7,622 nt of DNA. It comes from Dysgonamonadaceae bacterium (GTDB taxonomy: Bacteria; Bacteroidota; Bacteroidia; Bacteroidales; Azobacteroidaceae). The translations under genes and the position numbers were made by a program. The notes beneath the pieces were generated by a model, which saw only the letters and a program-made list of their open reading frames with translations, had not been told where the DNA came from and searched no databases. Where the stretch lies: the NCBI GenBank assembly GCA_031276105.1, contig JAISNS010000114.1:1-7622 (forward strand), read 5' to 3'. Below, one piece after another: positions 1 to 6,507 of this stretch (its first letter is position 1; the number at the start of each line of letters is the position of its first letter).

Positions 1-19
1 AAATTTATAAAAATCTTTT

Positions 20-973
20 ATGAGTGTAACTGATTTTTTCTCTAACAATACAAAAACAGCATTTTCTTTCGAAATCCTTCCCCCGCTGAAGGGGAATCAT
101 TTTGATAAAGTATGTACGATTATTGATAAACTCCGGGAATTTGACCCGAAGTATATCAATATCACCACGCACCACAGCGAAACGGTTTACCGCGATACGG
201 GAAACGGTTTGCTGAAAAAAACCAACGTCCGCCAACGCCCCGGAACGGTAGCCATTGCAGCCGCCATCCAGCATAAATACCAAATCACGGCCGTTCCACA
301 CATTATTTGCAAAGGATTTACGAAAGAAGAAACCGAATACGCCCTCATCGACTTGCAATTTTTAGGCGTAAGCGACCTGCTTTTGTTGCGAGGAGATGCA
401 AATAAACTGGAAAACAGCCGGATTATCCCCGGCGAAAGTCACGAACATACTACCGATTTGATCGAACAGGTCAATCGCTACAATCAAGGCATCGACTTGG
501 AAGGCATCTCCTTCGAAAAACCGGCAACCCCTTTCTCGTATGGCGTAGCCTGCTATCCCGAAAAACATGAAGAAGCGCCGAATATGGATTCCGACATAGC
601 CTTCCTGAAACGAAAATTGGCGCAAGGCGCCGGATACGCCGTTACACAAATGTTTTTCGATAACCGGAAATACTTCGATTTCATAGACACATGCCGCCGC
701 GAAGGCATTACCGCCCCAATTATCCCCGGCATCAAACCGGTTGTTTTCATCAATCAATTAACCGTATTACCCAAAGTTTTCCGCACGGATATTCCGGACG
801 CATTGGAAAACGAATTACGCAAATGCAAAACCGACGACGCCGTTAAACAGGTCGGAATCGAATGGAGTATTCAACAATGCAAAGAATTGATAAACAGCGG
901 CGTTCCAAGCCTGCATTTCTATACCCTGTTAGCGACCGACAGTGTCAGACAAATCGCTCAAGCCATTTATTGA
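20..973 (+). CDS. metF: Methylenetetrahydrofolate reductase (MetF)
   Basis: Cytoplasmic FAD enzyme reducing 5,10-methylene-THF to 5-methyl-THF, the methyl donor for methionine synthesis. The 317-residue product is full length for a bacterial MetF (about 300). Visible family motifs: FSFEILPP (residues 15-22, with E18 matching the catalytic Glu of E. coli MetF), LLLRGD (121-126, the flavin-contacting Asp loop), VACYPEKHEEA (176-186), GAGYAVTQMFFD (203-214, including the substrate-contacting Gln) and PGIKP (236-240). No C-terminal regulatory domain of the eukaryotic type is present. The ATG at 20 is the first in-frame start and gives a normal N-terminus. Only 19 A/T-rich bases lie upstream in the window, so promoter or riboswitch control cannot be judged. 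The stop is followed after 3 bases by holB, implying co-transcription. Function is certain by motif content. Confidence 0.97.
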   Translation: MSVTDFFSNNTKTAFSFEILPPLKGNHFDKVCTIIDKLREFDPKYINITTHHSETVYRDTGNGLLKKTNVRQRPGTVAIAAAIQHKYQITAVPHIICKGFTKEETEYALIDLQFLGVSDLLLLRGDANKLENSRIIPGESHEHTTDLIEQVNRYNQGIDLEGISFEKPATPFSYGVACYPEKHEEAPNMDSDIAFLKRKLAQGAGYAVTQMFFDNRKYFDFIDTCRREGITAPIIPGIKPVVFINQLTVLPKVFRTDIPDALENELRKCKTDDAVKQVGIEWSIQQCKELINSGVPSLHFYTLLATDSVRQIAQAIY

Positions 974-976
974 ACC

Positions 977-2101
977 ATGTTTTTCAAAAATATTATCGGA
1001 CAAAAAGAGAGTTGCCGCCGCTTGCTGCAATCGGTGAAAGACGGCTTTATTCCTCATGCACGTTTAATTACCGGCGGCGAAGGCGCGGGAGCCTTTCCCT
1101 TGGCGTTGGCCTACGCCCGTTACCTGCATTGTACCAATCGCGGAGAAAAGGACGCTTGCGGCGAATGTCCCGGCTGCCATAAAATCGACAAACTTTCCCA
1201 TCCCGATTTGCATTTCGTTTTTCCCGTCATAAACAAAAAAGGAAAAACCAATACGGTTTGTGATGATTTCCTGGCGCAATGGCGCGAATTTGTCGGGAAA
1301 AATCCGTATTTCAACCTCTCCTCATGGTTGGAATACATTTCGGCCGAAAATGCTCAAGGAACCATTTATTCGGTCGAAGCAGACGAAATTACGCGAAAGC
1401 TGAACTTGAAAGCCTACGAGTCGGAATACAAAATCATGATTGTCTGGCTACCGGAGAAAATGCACGAAGTCGCCGCCAATAAACTCTTGAAACTCCTGGA
1501 AGAACCGCCGGCCAAAACAATTTTCCTTCTGGTATCGGAAGAACCGGATAAAATAATCGGAACAATTCAATCGCGGGCGCAGCGATTTCCGGTTTCGCCC
1601 ATTGCACAAGAAGATTTAAAGGAAGTAATCACCGCCAAATACAATTTACCGGACGAAGAAGCGGCGCTTATCGCCCATCTTTCAAATGGCAATTACCTGA
1701 ACGCGATCCGTATCATTAATACAACGGAAGAAACAGAACACTATTTAGAACTGTTTAAGTCCATTATGCGTAATGCCTGGAAGCGCGACATCGTGGGTAT
1801 CAAAGCGAAAACCGACGAATTTGCCGCTTTGGGACGCGACAAACAAAAAGGATTCCTGGCTTATGCCCAGAAATACATCCGCGAAAATTTCTTTTACCGC
1901 CTCCAAATTCCCGAAATTAATTATATGAATCGGACGGAAACCGAATTTTCGAAGAAGTTTTCTTCTTATATCAACGAGCGAAACATTATAGACTTCATGG
2001 ACGAATTAGCGTTAGCCGAACGGCATATCGAACAAAATGTTAATCCGCGCATGGTATTTTTCGATTTATCGACAAAAATAGCCGTCTTGTTGAAGAAGTA
2101 G
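977..2101 (+). CDS. holB: DNA polymerase III delta' subunit (clamp loader)
   Basis: Subunit of the replicative clamp loader, which opens and places the beta sliding clamp on primed DNA. The 374-residue protein has an N-terminal AAA+ fold. The P-loop position reads GGEGAGAF (33-40) and lacks the GKT of a working ATPase, as expected for delta' rather than gamma/tau. A zinc module is formed by C52, C61, C64 and C67. LLKLLEEPP (170-178) is the family signature. The SRC motif region is QSRAQRF (198-204): the arginine finger R200 is kept, but the usual Cys is Ala. The C-terminal third is divergent, as is normal for clamp-loader collar domains. It starts 3 bases after metF and is probably translated from the same message. 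DnaX-type gamma/tau is excluded by the missing Walker A lysine. Confidence 0.93.
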   Translation: MFFKNIIGQKESCRRLLQSVKDGFIPHARLITGGEGAGAFPLALAYARYLHCTNRGEKDACGECPGCHKIDKLSHPDLHFVFPVINKKGKTNTVCDDFLAQWREFVGKNPYFNLSSWLEYISAENAQGTIYSVEADEITRKLNLKAYESEYKIMIVWLPEKMHEVAANKLLKLLEEPPAKTIFLLVSEEPDKIIGTIQSRAQRFPVSPIAQEDLKEVITAKYNLPDEEAALIAHLSNGNYLNAIRIINTTEETEHYLELFKSIMRNAWKRDIVGIKAKTDEFAALGRDKQKGFLAYAQKYIRENFFYRLQIPEINYMNRTETEFSKKFSSYINERNIIDFMDELALAERHIEQNVNPRMVFFDLSTKIAVLLKK

Positions 2102-2143
2102 GAGAGAAGTAAAAAACGAAAAAAACTAAGAAATAAAAAATAT

Positions 2144-3286
2144 ATGGAATATCGATTATATAACGGCGAATGTTGCATGAATAAAAAAGGCTGTTCCAAA
2201 TGCTATTGCAACAAACTCAACACCTTCGACTGGCTGTGCGACATTCCCGCTTCCGAATCGGCTACAGATTACGTAGAGGTTCAGTTTAAAAATACACGGA
2301 AAGCTTACTATTTGAACAGCGCCAAAATCCCGCTGGAAAAAGGCGATATTGTTGCCGTAGAATCCAGTCCCGGACACGATATAGGCACCGTTACCATGAC
2401 CGGTCAATTAGTCTTGCAGCAAATGAAAAAATACCGGATTCATCCCGACGCCGCAGTAAAAAGAATTTACCGGAAGGCAAAAGCAAACGATTTGGAAAAA
2501 TTTGAAGAAGCAAAAGCGAAAGAACATGAAACGACGATTCGCTCGCGTAAAATAGCGGAAAACTTGAACTTGCAGATGAAAATCAGCGATGTGGAATATC
2601 AGGGCGACGGCAATAAAGCAATTTTCTATTATATTGCCGACGACCGGGTTGATTTCCGGCAACTGATAAAAGATTTGGCCGAAGCATTTCATACTCGCAT
2701 CGAAATGAAACAAATCGGAGCACGTCAGGAAGCCGGACGAATTGGAGGAATCGGCCCCTGCGGCCGGGAACTGTGCTGTTCGGGATGGCTCACCGGATTC
2801 GTATCGGTTTCGACCGCCGCCGCCCGTTTGCAGGATATTTCCATGAGTCCGCAAAAATTGGCCGGACAATGCGCCAAACTGAAATGCTGCCTCAACTACG
2901 AAGCGGACGACTACATGGAAGCGCAACGCAAATTTCCTTCCCGCGAAATTCCACTCGAAACCATGGATAATACCTATTACCATTTCAAAACGGATGTATT
3001 CGGAAACCAGATGCAGTATTCGACCGACAAACACATCCCGGCTAACCTGGTAACTGTTTCTTCCGAAAGAGCCTACGAAGTAATCAATATGAATAAACGC
3101 GGACAAAAACCCCGGCTTTTGCACACCGATGAACATGAAACGCCGCCCAAAAAAGAATACCGGGATATTTTGGACGAAAGCGTTTCCCGTTTCGATTCGT
3201 TAAAGAAAAAGAAAAAAAACAAGAAAAAACAAGACAGAGAAAAGAAGCTCGTAAAAAAAAATCAGAATGAATTTCCGCAAAATTAA
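2144..3286 (+). CDS. ricT: PSP1-domain protein, RicT/YaaT family
   Basis: Homologue of B. subtilis RicT (YaaT), which with RicA and RicF forms an Fe-S-containing complex affecting RNA processing and development; its role in Bacteroidetes is not established. The PSP1 C-terminal domain spans about residues 98-190. It is followed by the diagnostic cysteine motifs GPCGRELCC (204-212) and GQCAKLKCC (241-249). At 380 residues it is longer than the roughly 275-residue Bacillus protein. The additions are an N-terminal cysteine-rich stretch (C10, C11, C17, C20, C22, C32) and a lysine-rich, probably disordered tail (354-372). An ATG at 2177 is a possible later start, but the ATG at 2144 has an A/T-rich upstream of the Bacteroidetes kind and keeps C10/C11. 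It lies 42 bases after holB and overlaps gldH by 20 bases. The family call is firm; the function is inferred. Confidence 0.9.
   Translation: MEYRLYNGECCMNKKGCSKCYCNKLNTFDWLCDIPASESATDYVEVQFKNTRKAYYLNSAKIPLEKGDIVAVESSPGHDIGTVTMTGQLVLQQMKKYRIHPDAAVKRIYRKAKANDLEKFEEAKAKEHETTIRSRKIAENLNLQMKISDVEYQGDGNKAIFYYIADDRVDFRQLIKDLAEAFHTRIEMKQIGARQEAGRIGGIGPCGRELCCSGWLTGFVSVSTAAARLQDISMSPQKLAGQCAKLKCCLNYEADDYMEAQRKFPSREIPLETMDNTYYHFKTDVFGNQMQYSTDKHIPANLVTVSSERAYEVINMNKRGQKPRLLHTDEHETPPKKEYRDILDESVSRFDSLKKKKKNKKKQDREKKLVKKNQNEFPQN
3201..3261 (+). other. A-rich low-complexity tract at the ricT/gldH junction
   Basis: Seen directly: an almost pure purine stretch with an A8 run at 3212-3219 and an A9 run at 3253-3261. 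It encodes the lysine-rich tail of the RicT-like protein. It also forms the region just 5' of the gldH ATG (3267), where Bacteroidetes genes tend to be A-rich instead of carrying a Shine-Dalgarno sequence. A dual coding and initiation role is inference. Confidence 0.6.
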
Positions 3287-3737
3287 CTATGGCGCTCTGG
3301 GCTATTTATTCTTCCTGCTGACAGCCTGTTCGCAGAACGAGATCTTTTCCGGATTCCATTCTTTTTCCGGATCACAATGGCCGAGAAACGAAAAAGCCAC
3401 ATTTGAAGTAGAAGTGAAGGACAATACCCACCGTTACGATGTTTGCATCGAAATAAGGAACAACAATAATTATCCGTTCCGTAACCTCTGGTTATTTGTA
3501 GATATTACCACTCCCGCTAAACAGCAGCGGACAGATACGGTAAACGTCGAATTGGCCGATATTTACGGAAAATGGTACGGACGTGGAATGAGCCTTTACT
3601 CCTATTCATTCCCGTTTGAGCAGGCAATCAACTATCCGGCGTCCGGAATTTATACCTATTCCGTCAGGCAGGGAATGCGGGCGGAACGGTTGAAAGGAAT
3701 TTCCGATATTGGCTTAACGGTGGTGCGCCGGGACTAA
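3267..3737 (+). CDS. gldH: Gliding motility lipoprotein GldH family
   Basis: Predicted outer-envelope lipoprotein of 156 residues, the usual size for GldH. The N-terminus has a basic start, a hydrophobic stretch (about 9-19) and lipobox LTAC with the lipidated Cys at 21. Characteristic segments are IRNNNNYPFRNLWLF (63-77), DIYGKWYGRGMSLYSYSFPF (98-117) and a C-terminal VRQGMRAERLKGISDIGL (133-150). GldH is needed for gliding in Flavobacterium, but homologues are general in non-gliding Bacteroidales, so its presence does not prove motility; no other gld gene is in the window. The ATG lies inside the end of ricT (20-base overlap, different frame), implying translational coupling. Its stop TAA (3735-3737) overlaps the stop of the convergent dacB gene. 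Confidence 0.88.
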   Translation: MNFRKINYGALGYLFFLLTACSQNEIFSGFHSFSGSQWPRNEKATFEVEVKDNTHRYDVCIEIRNNNNYPFRNLWLFVDITTPAKQQRTDTVNVELADIYGKWYGRGMSLYSYSFPFEQAINYPASGIYTYSVRQGMRAERLKGISDIGLTVVRRD

Positions 3738-5149
3738 AAAAGGCCGGTCAACAATTGTTCGATCTCTTTCCGCAACTCGCTTCGTTCGCCGGTAAAACGG
3801 TTGATTATTAACGAAAAGGCATATCGTTTATTCCCTTTTTCAACATAACCGCTATACGACTGTACGTCCGTCATGCTTCCCGATTTAACATAAGCTTTAC
3901 CCTGCAAAGAAGTATTTTTCAGGAAAGACGTTACGGTTCCTTCCTTTCCGGCTACGGGCAACGATTGGAAAAAAGCGCCCTCCCTTCCTTCTTTTTTATC
4001 CATATATAATAACAAATCCAGTAAAAAACCGGTTGAAACGGCATTTGCCGGCGCTATTCCGCTTCCGTCGTGCATAAACAGTGCCGATGAATCCAATCCT
4101 TTTTCCTTCCAGTAAGCAGGGATATCTACGGCTTTCATTTGTAGTGTCCGGAATAAATGTTCTGAGAAATGGTTATTGCTTTTTACGTTGATTACGTGTA
4201 TGATAGCGGCTAAGGATGGAGATTGTACTTTCGCCAGCACATTCCGGTTTCCGGAAGATTGGATATTCAGGCGGGCGGTCGTGGCTTTTCCGTTTATGAT
4301 GACGCCGTATTGTTGCCAATACGTTTTCAGATACTTGGCCAGCAACAATCCCGGGTCGGGAATATCTCCTTTTAGCACATACGAAGTCCGGTTGGGAGGC
4401 ATCGTTCCGTACAAGCGCCTTTCGTACGAAAACGGCAAGCCGAAGATCGCCGTTTCGTGCCGGTTTGCCTCTTTCACCGTTATATCGTTAATGAAGGAAA
4501 TCCCTTCTATTTCCGGCGTTATGGATAGAATAACCGGCTGTGTATTATCCGAATATGATTGAAGTTGTAAAGAATACATATTATCGAATACGCTGATTGC
4601 ATAAATTCCGGGAGCATAATAATTACCCAAGTCTTCCCACAGCCATTTTTTTGAGATTCCTTCGTAGCCGAATAATTGATCCAGAACGATTAAGTCGCCC
4701 GAAACGCTCCGGATACCGGACGCTTGGATACCGGCCAGCCATTCATCAGGGAAAGACTCCCTGTTGTCTTCAAAATATTCCGATCCTAAAGTCGGGTCGC
4801 CGGTTCCAAGCACGTATAAATTGCCTTCTAATACGGAATTATTGATGAATCCATCGTACAGTAAAGGCGTTTCATAACGAAAACCGGCGCCCAGCACATC
4901 CAGAGCGGTAGCCGTAGTTACTATTTTCATACAGGAGGCAGGTGTAAGTGAAACCGAACTGTTATAATCTGCAATCACCTTTTCGGAACCCATGTCCACA
5001 ACTTTGAATCCAATCGCGGCATGACGAAGGTTTTCTTTCTGAATGAACGCTTTCAGCGCCGGCGGAACTTGAGCCGGAACTTCCCAAATGCTGCTCAGCA
5101 GCCAACAAATACTTAATAAATAATAAATTTTTCTTTTCATCTTTTGCAT
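3734..5149 (-). CDS. dacB: D-alanyl-D-alanine carboxypeptidase/endopeptidase, PBP4 type (peptidase S13)
   Basis: Periplasmic penicillin-binding protein that trims the terminal D-Ala of peptidoglycan stems and may cut D-Ala-mDAP cross-links. The 471-residue product matches E. coli PBP4 in length (477). A signal peptide covers about residues 1-26, with likely cleavage after VPA. All three active-site motifs are present: S72-C-M-K75 (nucleophile and base), S324-N-N326, and K422-S-G424 (the KTG-box variant). Other family marks are GTGDPT (115-120), WEDLGNYYA (171-179) and DGSG (361-364). The inserted domain between the first two motifs is intact. A second ATG, 9 bases inside the first (M4), gives an equally good signal peptide and is a realistic alternative start. 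It converges on gldH with overlapping stops and is divergent from the tRNA-Lys gene. Confidence 0.95.
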   Translation of the reverse strand: MQKMKRKIYYLLSICWLLSSIWEVPAQVPPALKAFIQKENLRHAAIGFKVVDMGSEKVIADYNSSVSLTPASCMKIVTTATALDVLGAGFRYETPLLYDGFINNSVLEGNLYVLGTGDPTLGSEYFEDNRESFPDEWLAGIQASGIRSVSGDLIVLDQLFGYEGISKKWLWEDLGNYYAPGIYAISVFDNMYSLQLQSYSDNTQPVILSITPEIEGISFINDITVKEANRHETAIFGLPFSYERRLYGTMPPNRTSYVLKGDIPDPGLLLAKYLKTYWQQYGVIINGKATTARLNIQSSGNRNVLAKVQSPSLAAIIHVINVKSNNHFSEHLFRTLQMKAVDIPAYWKEKGLDSSALFMHDGSGIAPANAVSTGFLLDLLLYMDKKEGREGAFFQSLPVAGKEGTVTSFLKNTSLQGKAYVKSGSMTDVQSYSGYVEKGNKRYAFSLIINRFTGERSELRKEIEQLLTGLF

Positions 5150-5173
5150 AATAAAATAAAATCCCTATCTTTG
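5143..5173 (+). promoter_or_regulatory. Bacteroidetes-type promoter for tRNA-Lys
   Basis: TTTG at 5143-5146 and TATCTTTG at 5166-5173 are 19 bases apart, an exact match to the Bacteroides consensus (TTTG about -33, TAnnTTTG about -7). Transcription should begin near 5180, roughly 15 bases before the mature tRNA. The TTTG box ends one base before, and touches, the dacB start codon on the other strand (5147-5149), so polymerase here could interfere with dacB expression. Confidence 0.85.
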
Positions 5174-5195
5174 CGGCGCTTTTAAGAAAACCGGC

Positions 5196-5268
5196 GATTC
5201 ATTAGCTCAGCAGGTAGAGCACATCCCTTTTAAGGATGGGGTCCTGGGTTCGAGCCCCAGATGGATCA
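5196..5268 (+). tRNA. tRNA-Lys (anticodon UUU)
   Basis: A full cloverleaf can be drawn by eye. The acceptor stem pairs 5196-5202 with 5261-5267 (7 pairs, one G-U). The D stem GCTC/GAGC is at 5205-5208 and 5217-5220, with GG in the loop. The anticodon stem CATCC/GGATG is at 5222-5226 and 5234-5238, with loop CTTTTAA. The T stem CTGGG/CCCAG is at 5244-5248 and 5256-5260, with loop TTCGAGC. The anticodon TTT (5229-5231) follows the invariant T33 and reads lysine AAA/AAG. The discriminator base is A (5268). CCA is not encoded (the next bases are CAA) and must be added enzymatically. No strong intrinsic terminator follows. Confidence 0.97.
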
Positions 5269-5299
5269 CAAAGATAAAACAATAATAACAGACGAACAA
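5269..5299 (-). promoter_or_regulatory. Candidate promoter on the minus strand, possibly for dacB
   Basis: Read on the minus strand, TTG (5297-5299), a 20-base spacer and TATCTTTG (5269-5276) match the Bacteroides promoter consensus. The last element is identical to the tRNA promoter's on the other strand. Predicted start is near 5262, so the transcript would cross the whole tRNA gene in antisense before reaching dacB, with a leader of about 110 bases. No better dacB promoter is visible between 5150 and 5195; the nearest match there (minus-strand TATTTTAT) is poor. Activity is inference from consensus alone. Confidence 0.4.
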
Positions 5300-5306
5300 C
5301 AAAAAA

Positions 5307-5355
5307 CCGGTCATGGCTTAAATCGTAAATTAAGCGCTACTCATAAATTTACCGG
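5307..5355. repeat. Nested inverted repeat in the tRNA-transglycosylase gap
   Basis: Outer arms CCGGT (5307-5311) and ACCGG (5351-5355) enclose inner arms GCTTAA (5316-5321) and TTAAGC (5330-5335). The stems are short, the loops unpaired and no T-run follows, so it is a poor intrinsic terminator. It could be a weak RNA structure or an operator-like site, or be chance. The remainder of 5269-5426 shows no convincing plus-strand promoter for the downstream gene; TACCTTTTG (5379-5387) is one base off consensus and lacks a well-placed upstream box. Confidence 0.3.
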
Positions 5356-5426
5356 ATTCGGATTTGCCTTGCCCCTTTTACCTTTTGCCTCTACATAATT
5401 CATTAATTAATAGAACTTATTCACGT

Positions 5427-6398
5427 ATGAAGAAATATAATTACTTTTTTGTCGGTTTGGGAATCGCTTTATTTTTCATTTGTTCCCTTGTTTTAATCAG
5501 CAGTAAAGAAACTGAAAATGACGAAGTTCCCCCTTCCTTGATTCCGCCGTCAGCAGTATCGGTTGCGATCCCCGACGATGTGGAATTTTGCGGCAATCGA
5601 CTGTCGTTAGACCGTTTAGACCTTCGCGAACGATTCGACAGGGAAATCAATAGCCTGACGTATTTACATGGAACAATGTTAATGTATATCAAACGGGCGA
5701 ACCGTTTTTTCCCTGTAATTGAACCTGTTTTGAAGAAAAACGGTATTCCCGGCGATTTCAAATATTTGTGCGTGGTTGAAAGCGGTTTGGATACACGCGC
5801 CCTGTCGCCGGCGAAAGCGGCCGGCCTCTGGCAATTTATGGAACAGACAGGAAAAAGTTACAATTTGGAAATTACCGGCGAAGTGGATGAACGGTATCAT
5901 GTGGAAAAGGCAACGGAAGCGGCTTGTCACTATTTAAAGAGCGCTTATACGCGCTATGGGAATTGGGTGGACGTTGCGGCAGCATACAATGCCGGAATGC
6001 AGCGTATTTCTTCCGAAATGGAAAAACAACAGGTCGGTTCGGCGCTCGATTTATTGCTGGTTTCCGAGACTTCGCGTTACGTTTTTCGTATTTTGGCAAT
6101 GAAAATGATTTTTGAAAACCCAGCCCGGTATGGTTTCATCCTTAAAAAAGAAAATCTTTATCCTCCGGTAGCGGTTCGTTATGTGGAAGTAACGGCCAAT
6201 ATCGACGACTTGGCGCTTTTCGCCAAAGAGAATGGGATTAATTATATGCAACTGAAAGAGTTCAACGTATGGCTGCGCGATACGAAATTAAAAGTACCCC
6301 AAGGGAAATCGTATCGAATTGCGATTCCTCAAAAAGAAGACCTGTACTATAATCGCCGGAAAATAAAAGTGCACGACGACGTCTGGATAAGCCGTTAA
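5427..6398 (+). CDS. Membrane-anchored lytic transglycosylase (SLT domain, MltD-like)
   Basis: Predicted to cleave the MurNAc-GlcNAc bond of peptidoglycan, forming 1,6-anhydro ends, on the periplasmic side of the inner membrane. With the ATG at 5427 the protein has 323 residues: a signal anchor (about 7-25), a low-complexity linker, then the SLT fold with VVESGLD (116-122; E118 is the expected catalytic acid), SPAKAAGLWQF (127-137) and VAAAYNAGM (183-191). The last 75 residues (YVEVTANIDDLALFAKENG, then a KVPQGKSYRIAIP-like end) look like one degenerate LysM cell-wall binding repeat. A TTG at 5364 would add 21 residues in front of a typical MKK-type signal anchor and is disfavoured. The Cys at 19 follows Ile, so there is no lipobox. 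E. coli MltD is longer (452 residues) with two LysM repeats. The upstream tRNA-Lys has no clear terminator, so read-through into this gene is possible. Confidence 0.88.
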   Translation: MKKYNYFFVGLGIALFFICSLVLISSKETENDEVPPSLIPPSAVSVAIPDDVEFCGNRLSLDRLDLRERFDREINSLTYLHGTMLMYIKRANRFFPVIEPVLKKNGIPGDFKYLCVVESGLDTRALSPAKAAGLWQFMEQTGKSYNLEITGEVDERYHVEKATEAACHYLKSAYTRYGNWVDVAAAYNAGMQRISSEMEKQQVGSALDLLLVSETSRYVFRILAMKMIFENPARYGFILKKENLYPPVAVRYVEVTANIDDLALFAKENGINYMQLKEFNVWLRDTKLKVPQGKSYRIAIPQKEDLYYNRRKIKVHDDVWISR

Positions 6399-6507
6399 TT
6401 GTAAACCAGATTGAGATAGCGCAAATAAAAATTGAATATTCGTGCAACGTTTTCGATGCTTTTTTCATCTTAGTAAGTAGAATGTTAAACAAATAAATAT
6501 GTTATTT

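Noticed and set aside
362..757. A 131-codon minus-strand open frame inside metF
   Set aside because: Shadow of a conserved enzyme gene, with no independent promoter or recognisable product.
2408..3136. A 242-codon open frame on the minus strand opposite ricT
   Set aside because: It lies entirely antisense to a strongly recognisable PSP1/RicT gene. Its product is Phe/Ile-rich with no domain, as expected from the reverse reading of lysine- and glutamate-rich codons.
3267..3737. gldH as evidence of gliding or type IX secretion
   Set aside because: GldH homologues are common in non-motile Bacteroidales and no other gld or por gene is in the window.
5244..5268. tRNA 3' end as an integration (att) site
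   Set aside because: No second copy of the T-arm/acceptor sequence and no integrase or mobile gene occurs anywhere in the window.
5316..5335. GCTTAA/TTAAGC hairpin as an intrinsic terminator
   Set aside because: The stem is only 6 bp and A/T-rich, the loop is 8 bases and no T-run follows.
5364..5426. TTG start extending the lytic transglycosylase by 21 residues
   Set aside because: The added residues precede a standard basic-plus-hydrophobic signal anchor beginning at the ATG at 5427, and would displace it from the N-terminus.
6451..6470. T-rich stretch after the transglycosylase as a terminator
   Set aside because: The T6 run has no stable GC-rich stem before it; the best pairing is 3 bp.
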